Shown: positions 17,387 to 27,235, counted from the stretch's first letter. The stretch is 64,000 nt of DNA from Streptococcaceae bacterium (GCA_902363395.1 CABIZZ010000001.1:682001-746000); one strand, 5' to 3'. Made by a program: numbers and translations. Notes: generated from the letters alone by a model not told the origin.

Positions 17387-17418
17387 AAAAGCCTGCAAGA
17401 GTGCGGGCCTTCCTTTTT
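17387..17418 (+). terminator. Terminator after the first U32 gene
   Basis: GCCTGCA and TGCGGGC pair (17391-17397 with 17402-17408) around AGAG, followed by CCTTTTT. It separates the two U32 genes into different transcripts. Confidence 0.7.
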
Positions 17419-17480
17419 AGTGATGGTAAAGAATGAGAATTGTCAAAACAATTCCCAAACCATTGCCTTTCGACTGGATT

Positions 17481-17489
17481 TGCTATAAA
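17481..17489 (+). promoter_or_regulatory. Promoter of the second U32 gene
   Basis: TGCTATAAA is an extended -10. A possible TTGCCT -35 at 17463-17468 has a short 15-base spacer. A long leader of about 50 bases precedes the ribosome-binding site AGGAG at 17533. Confidence 0.5.
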
Positions 17490-17542
17490 ATAGACAAGAT
17501 TGATAATCTAACTAATATACTTGTAATATACTAGGAGATATG

Positions 17543-18829
17543 ATGACAAAACAATTGAAACGTCCTGAGGTTCTATCACCTGCAGGAACACTTGAAAAAC
17601 TAAAGGTTGCTGTACGCTATGGTGCGGATGCCGTCTTTATTGGTGGACAGGCCTATGGGCTTCGTAGCCGTGCAGGGAACTTCACCTTTGAGCAAATGGA
17701 AGAAGGTGTCCAATTTGCGGCCAAGTATGGTGCCAAGGTCTATGTTGCAGCCAATATGGTCATGCATGAAGGAAATGAAGTTGGAGCTGGTGAATGGTTC
17801 CGTCGCTTACGGGATATAGGTATTGCAGCTGTCATTGTATCAGACCCTGCCTTGATTACCATCGCAGCGACAGAAGCTCCTGGCTTGGAAATTCACCTCT
17901 CTACCCAAGCTAGTGCCACCAACTATGAAACTCTCGAGTTTTGGAAAGACTTGGGCTTGACACGGGTTGTTTTGGCTCGGGAAGTTTCGATGGAAGAACT
18001 AGCTGAAATTCGTAAGCGGACGGATGTTGAAATTGAAGCCTTTGTTCACGGAGCAATGTGTATCTCCTACTCTGGCCGTTGTACCTTGTCCAATCATATG
18101 AGTATGCGGGATGCCAACCGTGGAGGATGTTCCCAATCTTGTCGTTGGAAGTACGATCTCTACGATATGCCATTTGGCCAAGAACGTAAGAGTCTCAAAG
18201 GGGAAATCCCTGAAGAATTCTCGATGTCAGCTGTGGACATGTCGATGATTGACCATATCCCTGATATGATTGAAAATGGAGTGGATAGCCTCAAGATTGA
18301 AGGTCGGATGAAGTCCATTCACTATGTCTCTACCGTAACGAACTGCTACAAGGCAGCTGTTGATGCTTATTTGGAAAGTCCTGAGAAGTTTGAAGCGATT
18401 AAGCAAGACTTGATTGATGAAATGTGGAAGGTAGCCCAACGTGAGTTGGCTACAGGATTCTATTATGGAACACCATCTGAAAACGAGCAACTGTTTGGGG
18501 CTCGTCGGAAGATTCCAGAGTACAAGTTTGTCGGAGAAGTGGTAGCCTATGATGCGGACAAGCAAATTGCGACCATTCGACAACGGAATGTCATCAATGA
18601 AGGAGATCAAGTAGAATTTTACGGACCTGGGTTCCGCCATTTTGAAACAGTCATTGAAGATTTACATGATGCCAAGGGCAATAAAATTGATCGGGCTCCA
18701 AATCCGATGGAGTTATTGACCATTCATATGCCAACACCAGTTGAACCAGGTGATATGATCCGTGCACTAAAAGAAGGATTGATCAACCTCTATAAAGAAG
18801 ATGGAACCAGCCAAACAGTTCGTGCCTAA
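17543..18829 (+). CDS. trhP2: Peptidase U32 family protein, TrhP2 (YrrO/YegQ) type
   Basis: The 428-residue U32-family protein carries the family signature EAFVHGAMCISYSGRC (near residue 165), followed by a second cysteine pair in GGCSQSCRWKYDLY. Such cysteines are thought to hold an iron-sulfur cluster in the YegQ/TrhP group. Together with the shorter upstream U32 protein it probably performs the prephenate-dependent 5-hydroxylation of tRNA uridine 34, as shown for the E. coli and B. subtilis relatives. A second ATG lies three bases upstream; I prefer 17543 because AGGAG is then five bases away rather than two. A C-terminal beta domain (VGEVVAYDADKQIATI) is present. Confidence 0.85.
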   Translation: MTKQLKRPEVLSPAGTLEKLKVAVRYGADAVFIGGQAYGLRSRAGNFTFEQMEEGVQFAAKYGAKVYVAANMVMHEGNEVGAGEWFRRLRDIGIAAVIVSDPALITIAATEAPGLEIHLSTQASATNYETLEFWKDLGLTRVVLAREVSMEELAEIRKRTDVEIEAFVHGAMCISYSGRCTLSNHMSMRDANRGGCSQSCRWKYDLYDMPFGQERKSLKGEIPEEFSMSAVDMSMIDHIPDMIENGVDSLKIEGRMKSIHYVSTVTNCYKAAVDAYLESPEKFEAIKQDLIDEMWKVAQRELATGFYYGTPSENEQLFGARRKIPEYKFVGEVVAYDADKQIATIRQRNVINEGDQVEFYGPGFRHFETVIEDLHDAKGNKIDRAPNPMELLTIHMPTPVEPGDMIRALKEGLINLYKEDGTSQTVRA

Positions 18830-18834
18830 AACGT

Positions 18835-18884
18835 AAAAAAAAACACCGCATGCTTCCCAAGCTTGGAAGTTTACGGTGTTTTTT
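18835..18884. terminator. Bidirectional terminator that contains the stop codon of the minus-strand gene
   Basis: AACACCG (18842-18848) pairs with CGGTGTT (18874-18880), with an inner CTTCC/GGAAG hairpin, and is flanked by an A-run and a T-run. The TAA of the convergent minus-strand gene (18871-18873) lies within the structure. Confidence 0.8.
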
Positions 18885-19185
18885 GTTGTGCGATTCGAAT
18901 TGTATGTGGAACGAGACTAATCTTTTGAATGTCAGAAATTCGAATGATGGTTGACATACTCTTTTTAAAATTCTTGACAATGAGTTGTTTTCGTTCCTGA
19001 TCATATTTCACGATATCGCCTGTAAAACTCTTATTTTGGAAGATGACATGGACTCCTTGTTTTTTTCGAAGGGCCAGTTCAATAATCTGAATCGTTTTAC
19101 CATCCTCTAAAGGAGCTGGTTGAGAGGTTTTATCGTTGAAAAATTCATTGGCTCGGTCCTTGAGAAGCTCAAGAAATCTTTTCAT
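18871..19185 (-). CDS. Conserved hypothetical protein, 104 aa, small beta-rich domain
   Basis: I do not recognise the family with confidence. The 104-residue product has a helical N-terminus (MKRFLELLKDRANEFFND) and then strand-like segments (VHVIFQNKSFTGDIVKYD, KQLIVKNFKKSMSTIIRISD, IQKISLVPHTIRIA). Their pattern of a short barrel with G-D-I and I-R-I-S-D-I turns recalls Sm-like or YolD-like folds. The frame is open further upstream, but ATG 19185 has GGAGA eight or so bases before it, while the in-frame ATG at 19200 has no ribosome-binding site. It has its own promoter (19216-19244) and is divergent from the PC4-type gene. Confidence 0.65.
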   Translation of the reverse strand: MKRFLELLKDRANEFFNDKTSQPAPLEDGKTIQIIELALRKKQGVHVIFQNKSFTGDIVKYDQERKQLIVKNFKKSMSTIIRISDIQKISLVPHTIRIAQQKTP

Positions 19186-19215
19186 AGCATAATTCTCCAT
19201 AAGTTGATACAATAT

Positions 19216-19244
19216 ATTATAGAAAATTTCATTCATTTTGTAAA
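19216..19244 (-). promoter_or_regulatory. Promoter of the 104-aa gene
   Basis: On the minus strand TTTACA (19239-19244) and TATAAT (19216-19221) are separated by 17 bases, a near-consensus sigma-A promoter. It lies between two divergent start codons 105 bases apart, so it must share this DNA with the promoter of the 70-aa gene. Confidence 0.7.
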
Positions 19245-19290
19245 ATTTTTTACGAATTATTAAGGTGAAAGACATTGAAAGGAGTATGAA

Positions 19291-19503
19291 ATGGCAGATT
19301 TTAGTTTTGAAATTGAAGAACAACTCTTGGTCTTATCTGAAAATGAAAAAGGATGGACCAAGGAGTTAAACCGGGTTAGCTTTAATGGAGCACCTGCCAA
19401 GTATGATATCCGAACTTGGAGCCCAGACCATACGAAGATGGGCAAGGGGATCACGCTCACCAATGAAGAATTCCAAGTTCTGCTAGATGCATTTAAACAG
19501 TAA
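19291..19503 (+). CDS. YdbC/PC4-type single-stranded-DNA-binding protein
   Basis: The 70-residue protein (MADFSFEIEEQLLVLSEN to LLDAFKQ) matches the YdbC family, bacterial relatives of the PC4 transcription cofactor that bind single-stranded DNA as dimers. Visible features are the strands FSFEIEEQLLVLS and TKELNRVSFNGAPAKYDIRTWSPD, the KMGKGITLTNEEF turn and the C-terminal helix. The cellular role is unknown. A clear ribosome-binding site (GAAAGGAG) precedes the ATG. It is followed 17 bases later by element B2, whose hairpin may terminate it. Confidence 0.8.
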   Translation: MADFSFEIEEQLLVLSENEKGWTKELNRVSFNGAPAKYDIRTWSPDHTKMGKGITLTNEEFQVLLDAFKQ

Positions 19504-19519
19504 TAGGCTGAGTAAGAAA

Positions 19520-19695
19520 GAGAGTGGGATAGAAATCGGTAATTCATTAGAATTCGATTTCGTCGTCCCACCTCCGCAAAGTTGAGTAGGGCTGTAAAAA
19601 GCTGATGAAATCAGCGTGGTAGAGCCCACTCAACCACTGCGTCTTGCTCGATAATCCAAAGACAATTGAGAGGCTAGGACTTTTGTCCCAGCCTC
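19520..19695 (-). repeat. Element B, copy 2: inverted 176-bp copy
   Basis: The reverse complement matches 12696-12870 at about 96%. Differences include single bases in the central arm (GAGTGGGCT versus GAGTGAGCT, ACCACG versus ACTACG), one extra T, and one base in each of the right-hand hairpin arms. The three hairpins are preserved. The terminal hairpin GAGGCTGGGAC/GTCCTAGCCTC, read on the plus strand, is followed by TTTTTT and can act as a terminator for the upstream PC4-type gene. I see no clear target-site duplication at either B copy. Confidence 0.85.
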
Positions 19696-19766
19696 TTTTT
19701 TGCTGTTTTCTATAATTATAGTTTGAAACTATATCCCATTCAAGAAAACAAGATTAACGCAAATCA

Positions 19767-19795
19767 TTGTGGATGATGGGATGGACTGTTATAAT
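19767..19795 (+). promoter_or_regulatory. Promoter of the cyclase-family gene
   Basis: TTGTGG (19767-19772) and TATAAT (19790-19795) are separated by 17 bases; the ATG follows about 47 bases later behind AAAGGAA. Confidence 0.65.
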
Positions 19796-19842
19796 AACCT
19801 TATTCGTTTATCTCATGTAGCACTTATAGGAAAGGAATCCAT

Positions 19843-20574
19843 ATGTCAGATTTACTAAGTATTTATAAAGAATTGCAAGCTAAAAAATGGGTGGACTTGA
19901 GTCACCAAATCAATGCAGAAAGTCCACACTTCCCAGCCCTTCCTGCCTTGCAACAAGAAGACCTCTTCACATTAAAAGATGGCTTCCATGTCCAAAAATT
20001 TACAGTGGTTGGTCAATACGGAACGCATATTGATGCACCAATTCACTTTGTAGAAGGTGGTCGTTGGTTGGATGAGATTGACCTCAAAGATCTCCTCTTG
20101 CCACTCTATGTTATCGACAAGTCTAAAGAAGTTGCTGCGAATCCAAACTTTATCTTGAGCAAACAAGATATCTTAGACTTTGAGGCAGAGCATGGACAAA
20201 TTGCTGAGGGTGCTTTTGTTGCCTTCCGTAGTGATTGGTCAAAACGTTGGCCAGATCAAGATGCTATGCGCAATCTTGATGAAAATGGGGTTCAACAGAG
20301 TCCAGGATGGAGCCGTGAAGCCTTGGAATTCTTGATTCATGAACGCCATGTCAAGGCTGTGGGTCATGAAACCTTTGATACCGATGCAGGTATTCCAGCA
20401 GCAGAGCATGGCTTGGTCAATGAATACTACCTTTTGGAGCAAAATATCTACCAAGTAGAAGTCTTGAACCACTTGGATCAAGTGCCAGCCGTAGGTGCCT
20501 TGATTTCAATTGCCTTCCCACATTGGGATAAGGCAACTGGTTCACCTGTCCGTGCCATTGCTATCTTGCCTTAA
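19843..20574 (+). CDS. Cyclase family protein (KynB-like metal hydrolase fold)
   Basis: The 243-residue protein is of the cyclase family (PF04199), which includes kynurenine formamidase and isatin hydrolase. The metal-binding signature is present as QYGTHIDAPIHF (near residue 64), with GHETFDTDAG and the C-terminal HWDKATGSPVRAIAILP. The substrate in streptococci is unknown, and no tryptophan-degradation genes lie nearby, so I do not call it KynB. It is monocistronic, with a near-consensus promoter and a strong terminator. Confidence 0.85.
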   Translation: MSDLLSIYKELQAKKWVDLSHQINAESPHFPALPALQQEDLFTLKDGFHVQKFTVVGQYGTHIDAPIHFVEGGRWLDEIDLKDLLLPLYVIDKSKEVAANPNFILSKQDILDFEAEHGQIAEGAFVAFRSDWSKRWPDQDAMRNLDENGVQQSPGWSREALEFLIHERHVKAVGHETFDTDAGIPAAEHGLVNEYYLLEQNIYQVEVLNHLDQVPAVGALISIAFPHWDKATGSPVRAIAILP

Positions 20575-20611
20575 AAAAACAGAGCCTGAAGCGAATCTTC
20601 AGGCTCTTTTA
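20575..20611 (+). terminator. Terminator of the cyclase-family gene
   Basis: AGAGCCTGAAG and CTTCAGGCTCT form an 11-bp stem (20581-20591 with 20597-20607), with an A-run before and TTTT after. Confidence 0.85.
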
Positions 20612-20751
20612 TATGGATGTTGAAATATATTAGTGAATCTGATGGTTATCTTATCAAACCTTCTTATCTTACAAAAATGTAAGGAAAGAAAGTTAAAATG
20701 AAAGATTAGACTATGGTAGCTCTAATGATGATCCATTAAAATTTAAACATA

Positions 20752-20782
20752 AGAAAAAGGCTTGTCAGACAAACCTTTTCTG
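20752..20782 (-). terminator. Probable terminator of gor
   Basis: On the minus strand AAAAGGTTTGTC and GACAAGCCTTTTT form an interrupted stem followed by T residues, a few bases past the gor stop codon. The DNA from 20612 to 20751 holds no gene that I can support. Confidence 0.55.
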
Positions 20783-20785
20783 ATA

Positions 20786-22135
20786 TTAGCGCATGGTAAC
20801 GAATTCTTCGGATCCAGTTGGATGAATAGCGACAGTTGCATCGAAATCGGCTTTTGTAGCTCCCATCTTGATAGCAACAGCAAATCCTTGGATCATTTCA
20901 TCCACCCCATACCCAAGTCCATGAAGACCGACAACGGTTTCTTCCGGTCCTGCAGTGATGAGTTTAAATTTAGCCAACTGACGATGCTGGGTCACAGCTG
21001 AATACATAGAGGCGAAACTTGAAGTATAGACCTTGATAGCATCTTTTCCATATTGTTTTTCGGCTTCTTCTTGAGTGAGACCGACTGTACCAATAGCAGG
21101 ATGGGAAAAGATAACGGTCGGAATGGTTGCGTAGTCCATTTTAGCATCGGTTTTTCCATTAAAGAGACGTTCGGATAGGGTACGCCCTGCCTTGATAGCG
21201 ACAGGAGTTAATTCTTTTTCTCCTGTGACATCTCCAAGAGCATAGATGCCAGGAACAACCGTATTCTGGTATTCATCCACTGCAATGAATCCTTTTTCAT
21301 TTAAGGTGACGCCTGCAGCTTCTAGATTGAGGTCTTGGACGTTTGGTTTGCGGCCGGTCGCCCAGATCACATGATCAGCAACAAAAGATGTTTGGTCTTC
21401 GAAATAGACTCGGATTTGACCATTTTCTTCCTTAGTCAGTCGGACAGGAACCTTGTGAGGATGGAGAGGCAATCCTTGTTTATCCATCTCCTCCATTAAG
21501 CCATCGACAATGTAAGAATCAAACTTTCTTAAGGGACGATCCCCTCGAACGAAGAGGTCTGTCTTAACACCAAGGGCATGTAGCACACCGGCTAGTTCTA
21601 CCGCAATGTAGCCAGCGCCAATAATGGCAACTGATTTTGGTAGTTCTTCCCAAACAAAGACATCGTCAGAGGTTTCTCCTAGGTCTGCTCCAGGTAGATC
21701 TGGGATGTAAGCATGAGCCCCTGTAGCGATCACAATGTGTTTAGCCTTGATGGTTTCCCCGTTGACTTCGACTGTATGGGCGTCGACAAAGCGAGCGCGA
21801 CCTTGGATATACTCCACACCATTTCGTTTAAAACTGCCATCATAAGAAGAACGAGCTCGATCAATATAAGCTTCGCGATTTTTTCTTAAGGTCGCAAAAT
21901 CAAAATTGGTCTGTTCAGAAGTAAACCCATAATCTGGACCATAATCACGAATGGCTTCAGCAATTTGGGCGCCATACCACATAATTTTTTTAGGGACACA
22001 TCCTTTGTTGACACAGGTCCCACCTAGCTGTTTTTCTTCAATAACAGCAGCGCGGGCTCCATGTTCTCCAGCTCGGTTCATGGTAGCAATCCCTCCGCTA
22101 CCTCCACCAATGGAGATAATATCAAATTCTTTCAT
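20786..22135 (-). CDS. gor: Glutathione-disulfide reductase
   Basis: The flavoprotein reduces glutathione disulfide with NADPH, keeping imported or synthesised glutathione reduced for peroxide and metal resistance. The 449-residue product has the N-terminal FAD motif [20 protein letters not shown], the redox-active disulfide [13 protein letters not shown] (near residue 40), the NADPH-binding [15 protein letters not shown] and the C-terminal [12 protein letters not shown] with the catalytic histidine. Ribosome-binding site AAGGAG is seen. It is divergent from the MacAB-like exporter operon, an arrangement also seen in pneumococcus. Confidence 0.95.
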   Translation of the reverse strand: MKEFDIISIGGGSGGIATMNRAGEHGARAAVIEEKQLGGTCVNKGCVPKKIMWYGAQIAEAIRDYGPDYGFTSEQTNFDFATLRKNREAYIDRARSSYDGSFKRNGVEYIQGRARFVDAHTVEVNGETIKAKHIVIATGAHAYIPDLPGADLGETSDDVFVWEELPKSVAIIGAGYIAVELAGVLHALGVKTDLFVRGDRPLRKFDSYIVDGLMEEMDKQGLPLHPHKVPVRLTKEENGQIRVYFEDQTSFVADHVIWATGRKPNVQDLNLEAAGVTLNEKGFIAVDEYQNTVVPGIYALGDVTGEKELTPVAIKAGRTLSERLFNGKTDAKMDYATIPTVIFSHPAIGTVGLTQEEAEKQYGKDAIKVYTSSFASMYSAVTQHRQLAKFKLITAGPEETVVGLHGLGYGVDEMIQGFAVAIKMGATKADFDATVAIHPTGSEEFVTMR

Positions 22136-22284
22136 GGTTAGTACTCCTTTGTTGATTTACACTTTCATTGTAACAACAAAGGTTACAAAAATCAAGAAAT
22201 TGCCATCGTTGAATAGGAGGAGAAAACAAGATAGCAAAAAAAACGTGCAAAACAGATGATTCTGAATTGAAAAATGAGGAAATA

Positions 22285-22318
22285 TGATATACTAAACTTA
22301 TAATTTGAAACGCTTTCG
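22285..22318 (+). promoter_or_regulatory. Promoter of the exporter operon, with a weak cre-like site
   Basis: TGATATACT (22285-22293) is an extended -10. Just downstream TTTGAAACGCTTTCG (22304-22318) resembles a CcpA cre box but misses at least two consensus positions, so catabolite control here is only a possibility. The ATG follows behind GGAGGAAAG. Confidence 0.45.
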
Positions 22319-22335
22319 AATACTGGAGGAAAGAA

Positions 22336-23493
22336 ATGAAGAAACTTAAAAAATGGCAAATGATTACAGCGACAGGTGCTGCAATAGCAGTTGTAGGAAT
22401 GGGGAGCTGGCTTGCTTTTGGAAAATCAAGTAGTGGCCCTGAAGAAATGGTCAATATGACACCTATGGTACAAACCGTGAAAGAAGGTTCGATTGCTTCC
22501 TCTGTTTTATTGACAGGTAAGGTCACAGCCAATCAAGAACAATATATTTATTTTGACGGAACCAAAGGAGATTTGCAATCCATCCTAGTGAATGTCGGGG
22601 ATCAAGTAACCGCCGGCCAAGCTATTGTTCAATATAGTAGTACAGAAGCGCAATCTGCCTATGACGCGGCGGTACGTGCGGTCAATAAGGCAGATCGTCA
22701 ATTGAACGATCTCTTGACCAATGGAGTAACCATTGATACAACAGGGGATGAGGAAGCAGATAGTAGTTCGGCCTCTCAAGCCCAACGCTCCTTGGACACA
22801 CAAGTGGGTGATTTGCGCGATGCTCGTGCGGATGCAGTAGCCAATATGGAAAAAGCCAAGGCCTTGTTGGATGCTACAACCGTAAAAAGTAGTACAGATG
22901 GAACGGTTGTAGAAGTCAATAAAGATGTTTCCAAATCAACAACCGGAACCAACCAAACCCTTGTTCATATTGTCAGCAACGGTAACCTTCAAGTAAAAGG
23001 TGAGTTGTCTGAATACAATCTAGCCAACATTTCAGTTGGTCAGGAAGTGACCTTAACCTCTAAGGTCTATCCTGGAAAAAAATGGACCGGAAAGATTAGC
23101 TACGTTGCCAACTATCCGACAGATGCAGGTCAGGCTGGTGCAAATGCCGCAGGTTCTGGACAAGGAACAGGGGGAGCTAAATATCCATTTACGGTAGACA
23201 TTACCAGTGAGATTGGTGATTTGAAACAAGGTTTCTCTGTCAATATTGAAGTAAAAAGTTCAACCATCCATCCTTTAGTTCCTGTGACCAGTGTCTTATC
23301 AGATGGCGATCAAAGCTATGTTTGGACCATTGAAGCTGGCAAGGCTAAAAAAGTCAATGTTACCTTAGGAAATGCAGATGCAGAAAATCAAGAAGTCTTA
23401 TCTGGTTTGAACAAGGATGCTCAAGTCATCACCAACCCTTCTGGCGATTTGGAAGATGGGAAAGAGGTCGGAAAATATGACAAAATTGATTGA
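22336..23493 (+). CDS. HlyD/MacA-like periplasmic-adaptor-type subunit of an ABC exporter (YknX type)
   Basis: The 385-residue adaptor has an N-terminal membrane anchor (residues 12-30), a lipoyl/barrel-sandwich half (GDLQSILVNVGDQVTAGQAI), a short alpha-hairpin and the second lipoyl half (KSSTDGTVVEVNKDV). Beta-barrel and membrane-proximal domains follow, and a Gly/Ala-rich loop lies near residues 260-280. With the following ATPase and permease it forms a MacAB-type tripartite exporter; in Bacillus YknWXYZ and the pneumococcal homologue this type protects against peptide toxins and antimicrobials. The substrate here is inferred only. Its stop lies 17 bases inside the ATPase gene. Confidence 0.88.
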   Translation: MKKLKKWQMITATGAAIAVVGMGSWLAFGKSSSGPEEMVNMTPMVQTVKEGSIASSVLLTGKVTANQEQYIYFDGTKGDLQSILVNVGDQVTAGQAIVQYSSTEAQSAYDAAVRAVNKADRQLNDLLTNGVTIDTTGDEEADSSSASQAQRSLDTQVGDLRDARADAVANMEKAKALLDATTVKSSTDGTVVEVNKDVSKSTTGTNQTLVHIVSNGNLQVKGELSEYNLANISVGQEVTLTSKVYPGKKWTGKISYVANYPTDAGQAGANAAGSGQGTGGAKYPFTVDITSEIGDLKQGFSVNIEVKSSTIHPLVPVTSVLSDGDQSYVWTIEAGKAKKVNVTLGNADAENQEVLSGLNKDAQVITNPSGDLEDGKEVGKYDKID

Positions 23494-24172
23494 GCTGAAA
23501 AACATCAATAAAAGTTATCAAAATGGCGATCAAACCCTACAGGTATTAAAGGATATCCATTTAGATGTGGAAGAAGGGGAATTTCTAGCTATTATGGGAC
23601 CTTCCGGGTCTGGTAAATCTACCCTAATGAACATCATTGGACTTCTAGATCGTCCGACCAGCGGTGAGTACAGGCTAGAGGGGGAAGAAGTTGGAAATCT
23701 CAGTGAGAAGAAATTAGCCCAGGTTCGTAATGAGCAAATAGGCTTTGTCTTCCAACAATTCTTTCTTCTATCAAAACTCAATGCTTTTCAAAATGTCGAG
23801 CTTCCCTTGATCTATGCAGGAGTAAATCCTTCTAAACGAAAGGAATTAGCTGAACAATTTTTAAAGAAAGTTGAGCTAGATACGCGGATGCACCACCTTC
23901 CTTCGGAACTGTCCGGAGGGCAAAAACAACGGGTGGCCATCGCGCGTGCTTTAGTCAATCATCCTTCTATTATCTTAGCGGATGAACCAACAGGAGCTCT
24001 CGACTCCAAGACCGGCGAACAAATTATGGAGCTTTTGACAGCACTCAATCAAGAAGGGAAAACTATCATCATGGTGACCCACGAAACAGAGATTGCTGCC
24101 TATGCCAAACGTCAGATTGTCATTCGAGATGGAGTGATTTCTTCGGATAGCCGCAACGAAAGGAGGGCCTGA
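23477..24172 (+). CDS. ABC transporter ATP-binding protein (MacB/YknY type)
   Basis: The 231-residue ATPase powers the exporter encoded on both sides of it. It has Walker A GPSGSGKSTL (near residue 41), Q-loop FVFQQFFLLSKL, signature LSGGQKQRVAIARAL, Walker B IILADEPTGALD and the H-loop MVTHE. This is the LolD/MacB-type subgroup. I set the start at 23477, where GAGGTCGG lies about six bases upstream; the frame is open upstream but in the preceding gene. The TGA overlaps the ATG of the permease gene by one base. Confidence 0.94.
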   Translation: MTKLIELKNINKSYQNGDQTLQVLKDIHLDVEEGEFLAIMGPSGSGKSTLMNIIGLLDRPTSGEYRLEGEEVGNLSEKKLAQVRNEQIGFVFQQFFLLSKLNAFQNVELPLIYAGVNPSKRKELAEQFLKKVELDTRMHHLPSELSGGQKQRVAIARALVNHPSIILADEPTGALDSKTGEQIMELLTALNQEGKTIIMVTHETEIAAYAKRQIVIRDGVISSDSRNERRA

Positions 24173-25524
24173 TGCAGAACTGGAAATTCGCTATTAGTTC
24201 CATTATGGGACATAAAATGAGATCGTTCTTAACCATGGTAGGGATTATCATCGGGGTTGCCTCAGTCGTTGTCATCATGGCTCTCGGAGATGGGATGAAA
24301 GCGGGAGTGACTAAGACCTTTACCAAGGATCAACAATATGTTCAGATTTCCTACTCCGCTCGAAAGAGTGGCTACATGACTGGTTTTAATCTTGGCCCAG
24401 AACCTGTCTCAGAAGAAGGAGGCGCAGAAGGTGGTGGCGAAGGCGGTGTTGCCAGTGAAGAAGACCAAGGAATGTCACCGCCAGCAGGCTATGGAGAGGA
24501 AACTAGCGAGGACGTTGACAACCCAATCCTTGAAACACCACCCGTCGTTCAAGAAGAATGGGTCAAGGAATTAACCAAGATTCCTGGTATTGATGGCTAC
24601 TATGTTGGAAATACGGCCAATGCCACTATCTCCTATCAGAAGAAAAAATCTGAAGGGGTCAATATCATGGGGGTTAATGATACTTATTTCTCAGTAAGAA
24701 AATTTGAATTGGTTTCAGGAAGAAAACTAAATCCTTCAGATTATCAGAGTTTCTCACGGGTCATCATGTTGGATGAAGGTTTAGCTTCGACCTTATTTGG
24801 GACGGAAAGTGCCCTCAACCAAGTGGTTGCTGTCGGAGACAACAACTATCGGGTGGTAGGGATCTTCAAGGATCCAAATGCTGGATCTGCATTATACGGG
24901 GTTTCTTCTGGAGGAAGTGCCTTGATGGCCAATACCCAAGTAGCTTCAGAATTTGGAACAGAAGAAATTTCTACTATTGTGGTACATATCCCAGATGTCA
25001 AACAGATTAAACCAACTGGGATCGAAGCAGCGAAAAAATTAACCGAGTTATCGGGAGTTCGCCAAGGAGAGTTCCAAATCTTTAACATGGATAGTATCTT
25101 GGAGCAGACCAATCAAATGCTCAGTATTATGACAACAGTCATCGGAGCGATTGCAGGAATCTCCCTTCTCGTTGGTGGGATTGGGGTCATGAATATCATG
25201 TTGGTATCTGTGACTGAGCGGACACGTGAAATCGGTCTGAGAAAAGCTCTTGGAGCTACTCGTGGAAAAATCTTGATTCAATTCCTCATCGAATCCATGG
25301 TCTTGACCATGATGGGAGGAATTCTCGGTCTGGGATTGGCTTATGGTGTCAATGCCCTCATCGCCACAGCTGCCGCAGGTGCTCTAGAAGGACCACCAGT
25401 CGTCTCCATGTCAGTGGCTATCGGAAGTATCATCTTTTCAGCTTGTGTCGGAATTGTCTTTGGTATCTTACCAGCAAGCAAGGCATCAAAACTCGATCCG
25501 ATTGAAGCTCTTCGCTATGAATAA
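24172..25524 (+). CDS. ABC transporter permease (MacB/YknZ type)
   Basis: The 450-residue MacB-type permease has one N-terminal membrane helix (near residues 17-38), a large extracytoplasmic domain (about residues 40-310) and three C-terminal helices in an FtsX domain with TERTREIGLRKALGA and PASKASKLDPIEALRYE. Unusually, the extracytoplasmic domain carries a Gly/Glu-rich low-complexity insert near residues 83-125 (GGAEGGGEGG, then PPAGYGEETSEDVD). With the upstream adaptor and ATPase it forms an exporter of probable antimicrobial or peptide substrates. It is the last gene of the operon. Confidence 0.92.
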   Translation: MQNWKFAISSIMGHKMRSFLTMVGIIIGVASVVVIMALGDGMKAGVTKTFTKDQQYVQISYSARKSGYMTGFNLGPEPVSEEGGAEGGGEGGVASEEDQGMSPPAGYGEETSEDVDNPILETPPVVQEEWVKELTKIPGIDGYYVGNTANATISYQKKKSEGVNIMGVNDTYFSVRKFELVSGRKLNPSDYQSFSRVIMLDEGLASTLFGTESALNQVVAVGDNNYRVVGIFKDPNAGSALYGVSSGGSALMANTQVASEFGTEEISTIVVHIPDVKQIKPTGIEAAKKLTELSGVRQGEFQIFNMDSILEQTNQMLSIMTTVIGAIAGISLLVGGIGVMNIMLVSVTERTREIGLRKALGATRGKILIQFLIESMVLTMMGGILGLGLAYGVNALIATAAAGALEGPPVVSMSVAIGSIIFSACVGIVFGILPASKASKLDPIEALRYE

Positions 25525-25579
25525 GGATGAATGACCTACATGCTTGAATCGGATGAAGCAGAATTTGATCATGAATGAA

Positions 25580-25631
25580 TGGAATGTGATGGAAAAGGGA
25601 GAAGGAACCCTTTCCTTCCATTCCTTTTTTC
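25580..25631 (+). terminator. Terminator of the exporter operon
   Basis: GGAAAAGGG and CCCTTTCC pair within an outer GGAATG/CATTCC stem, followed by TTTTTT. The structure ends 40 bases before the lysS promoter. Confidence 0.7.
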
Positions 25632-25671
25632 ATTTTTCCTGCTCAAGAATAGTGTATTTCCCCGTCAAATA

Positions 25672-25680
25672 TGATAAAAT
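25672..25680 (+). promoter_or_regulatory. Promoter of lysS
   Basis: TGATAAAAT is an extended -10, 27 bases before the ATG; TTAGGAGG is the ribosome-binding site. I see no T-box leader. Confidence 0.55.
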
Positions 25681-25692
25681 AGGGGAGAATAA

Positions 25693-27198
<1,506 letters not shown>

Positions 27199-27206
27199 GC
27201 TAAAAG

Positions 27207-27235
27207 AAAACACTGATCGCAAGATCAGTGTTTTT
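27207..27235. terminator. lysS terminator, intact copy beside element A2
   Basis: AAAACACTGATC and GATCAGTGTTTTT form a perfect 12-bp stem around GCAA. ATCAGTGTTTTT (27224-27235) is repeated exactly at 27608-27619 on the far side of element A2, abutting the stop codon of the convergent phosphatase gene. Confidence 0.9.

Noticed and set aside
17430..17450. Small dyad GAATTG/CAATTC upstream of the second U32 gene as an operator
   Set aside because: A six-base repeat with no known regulator match and no second copy is too weak to report as a site.
22304..22318. Strong CcpA cre box before the exporter operon
   Set aside because: The core AACGCTTTC is right, but at least two consensus positions fail; I keep it only as a weak possibility.
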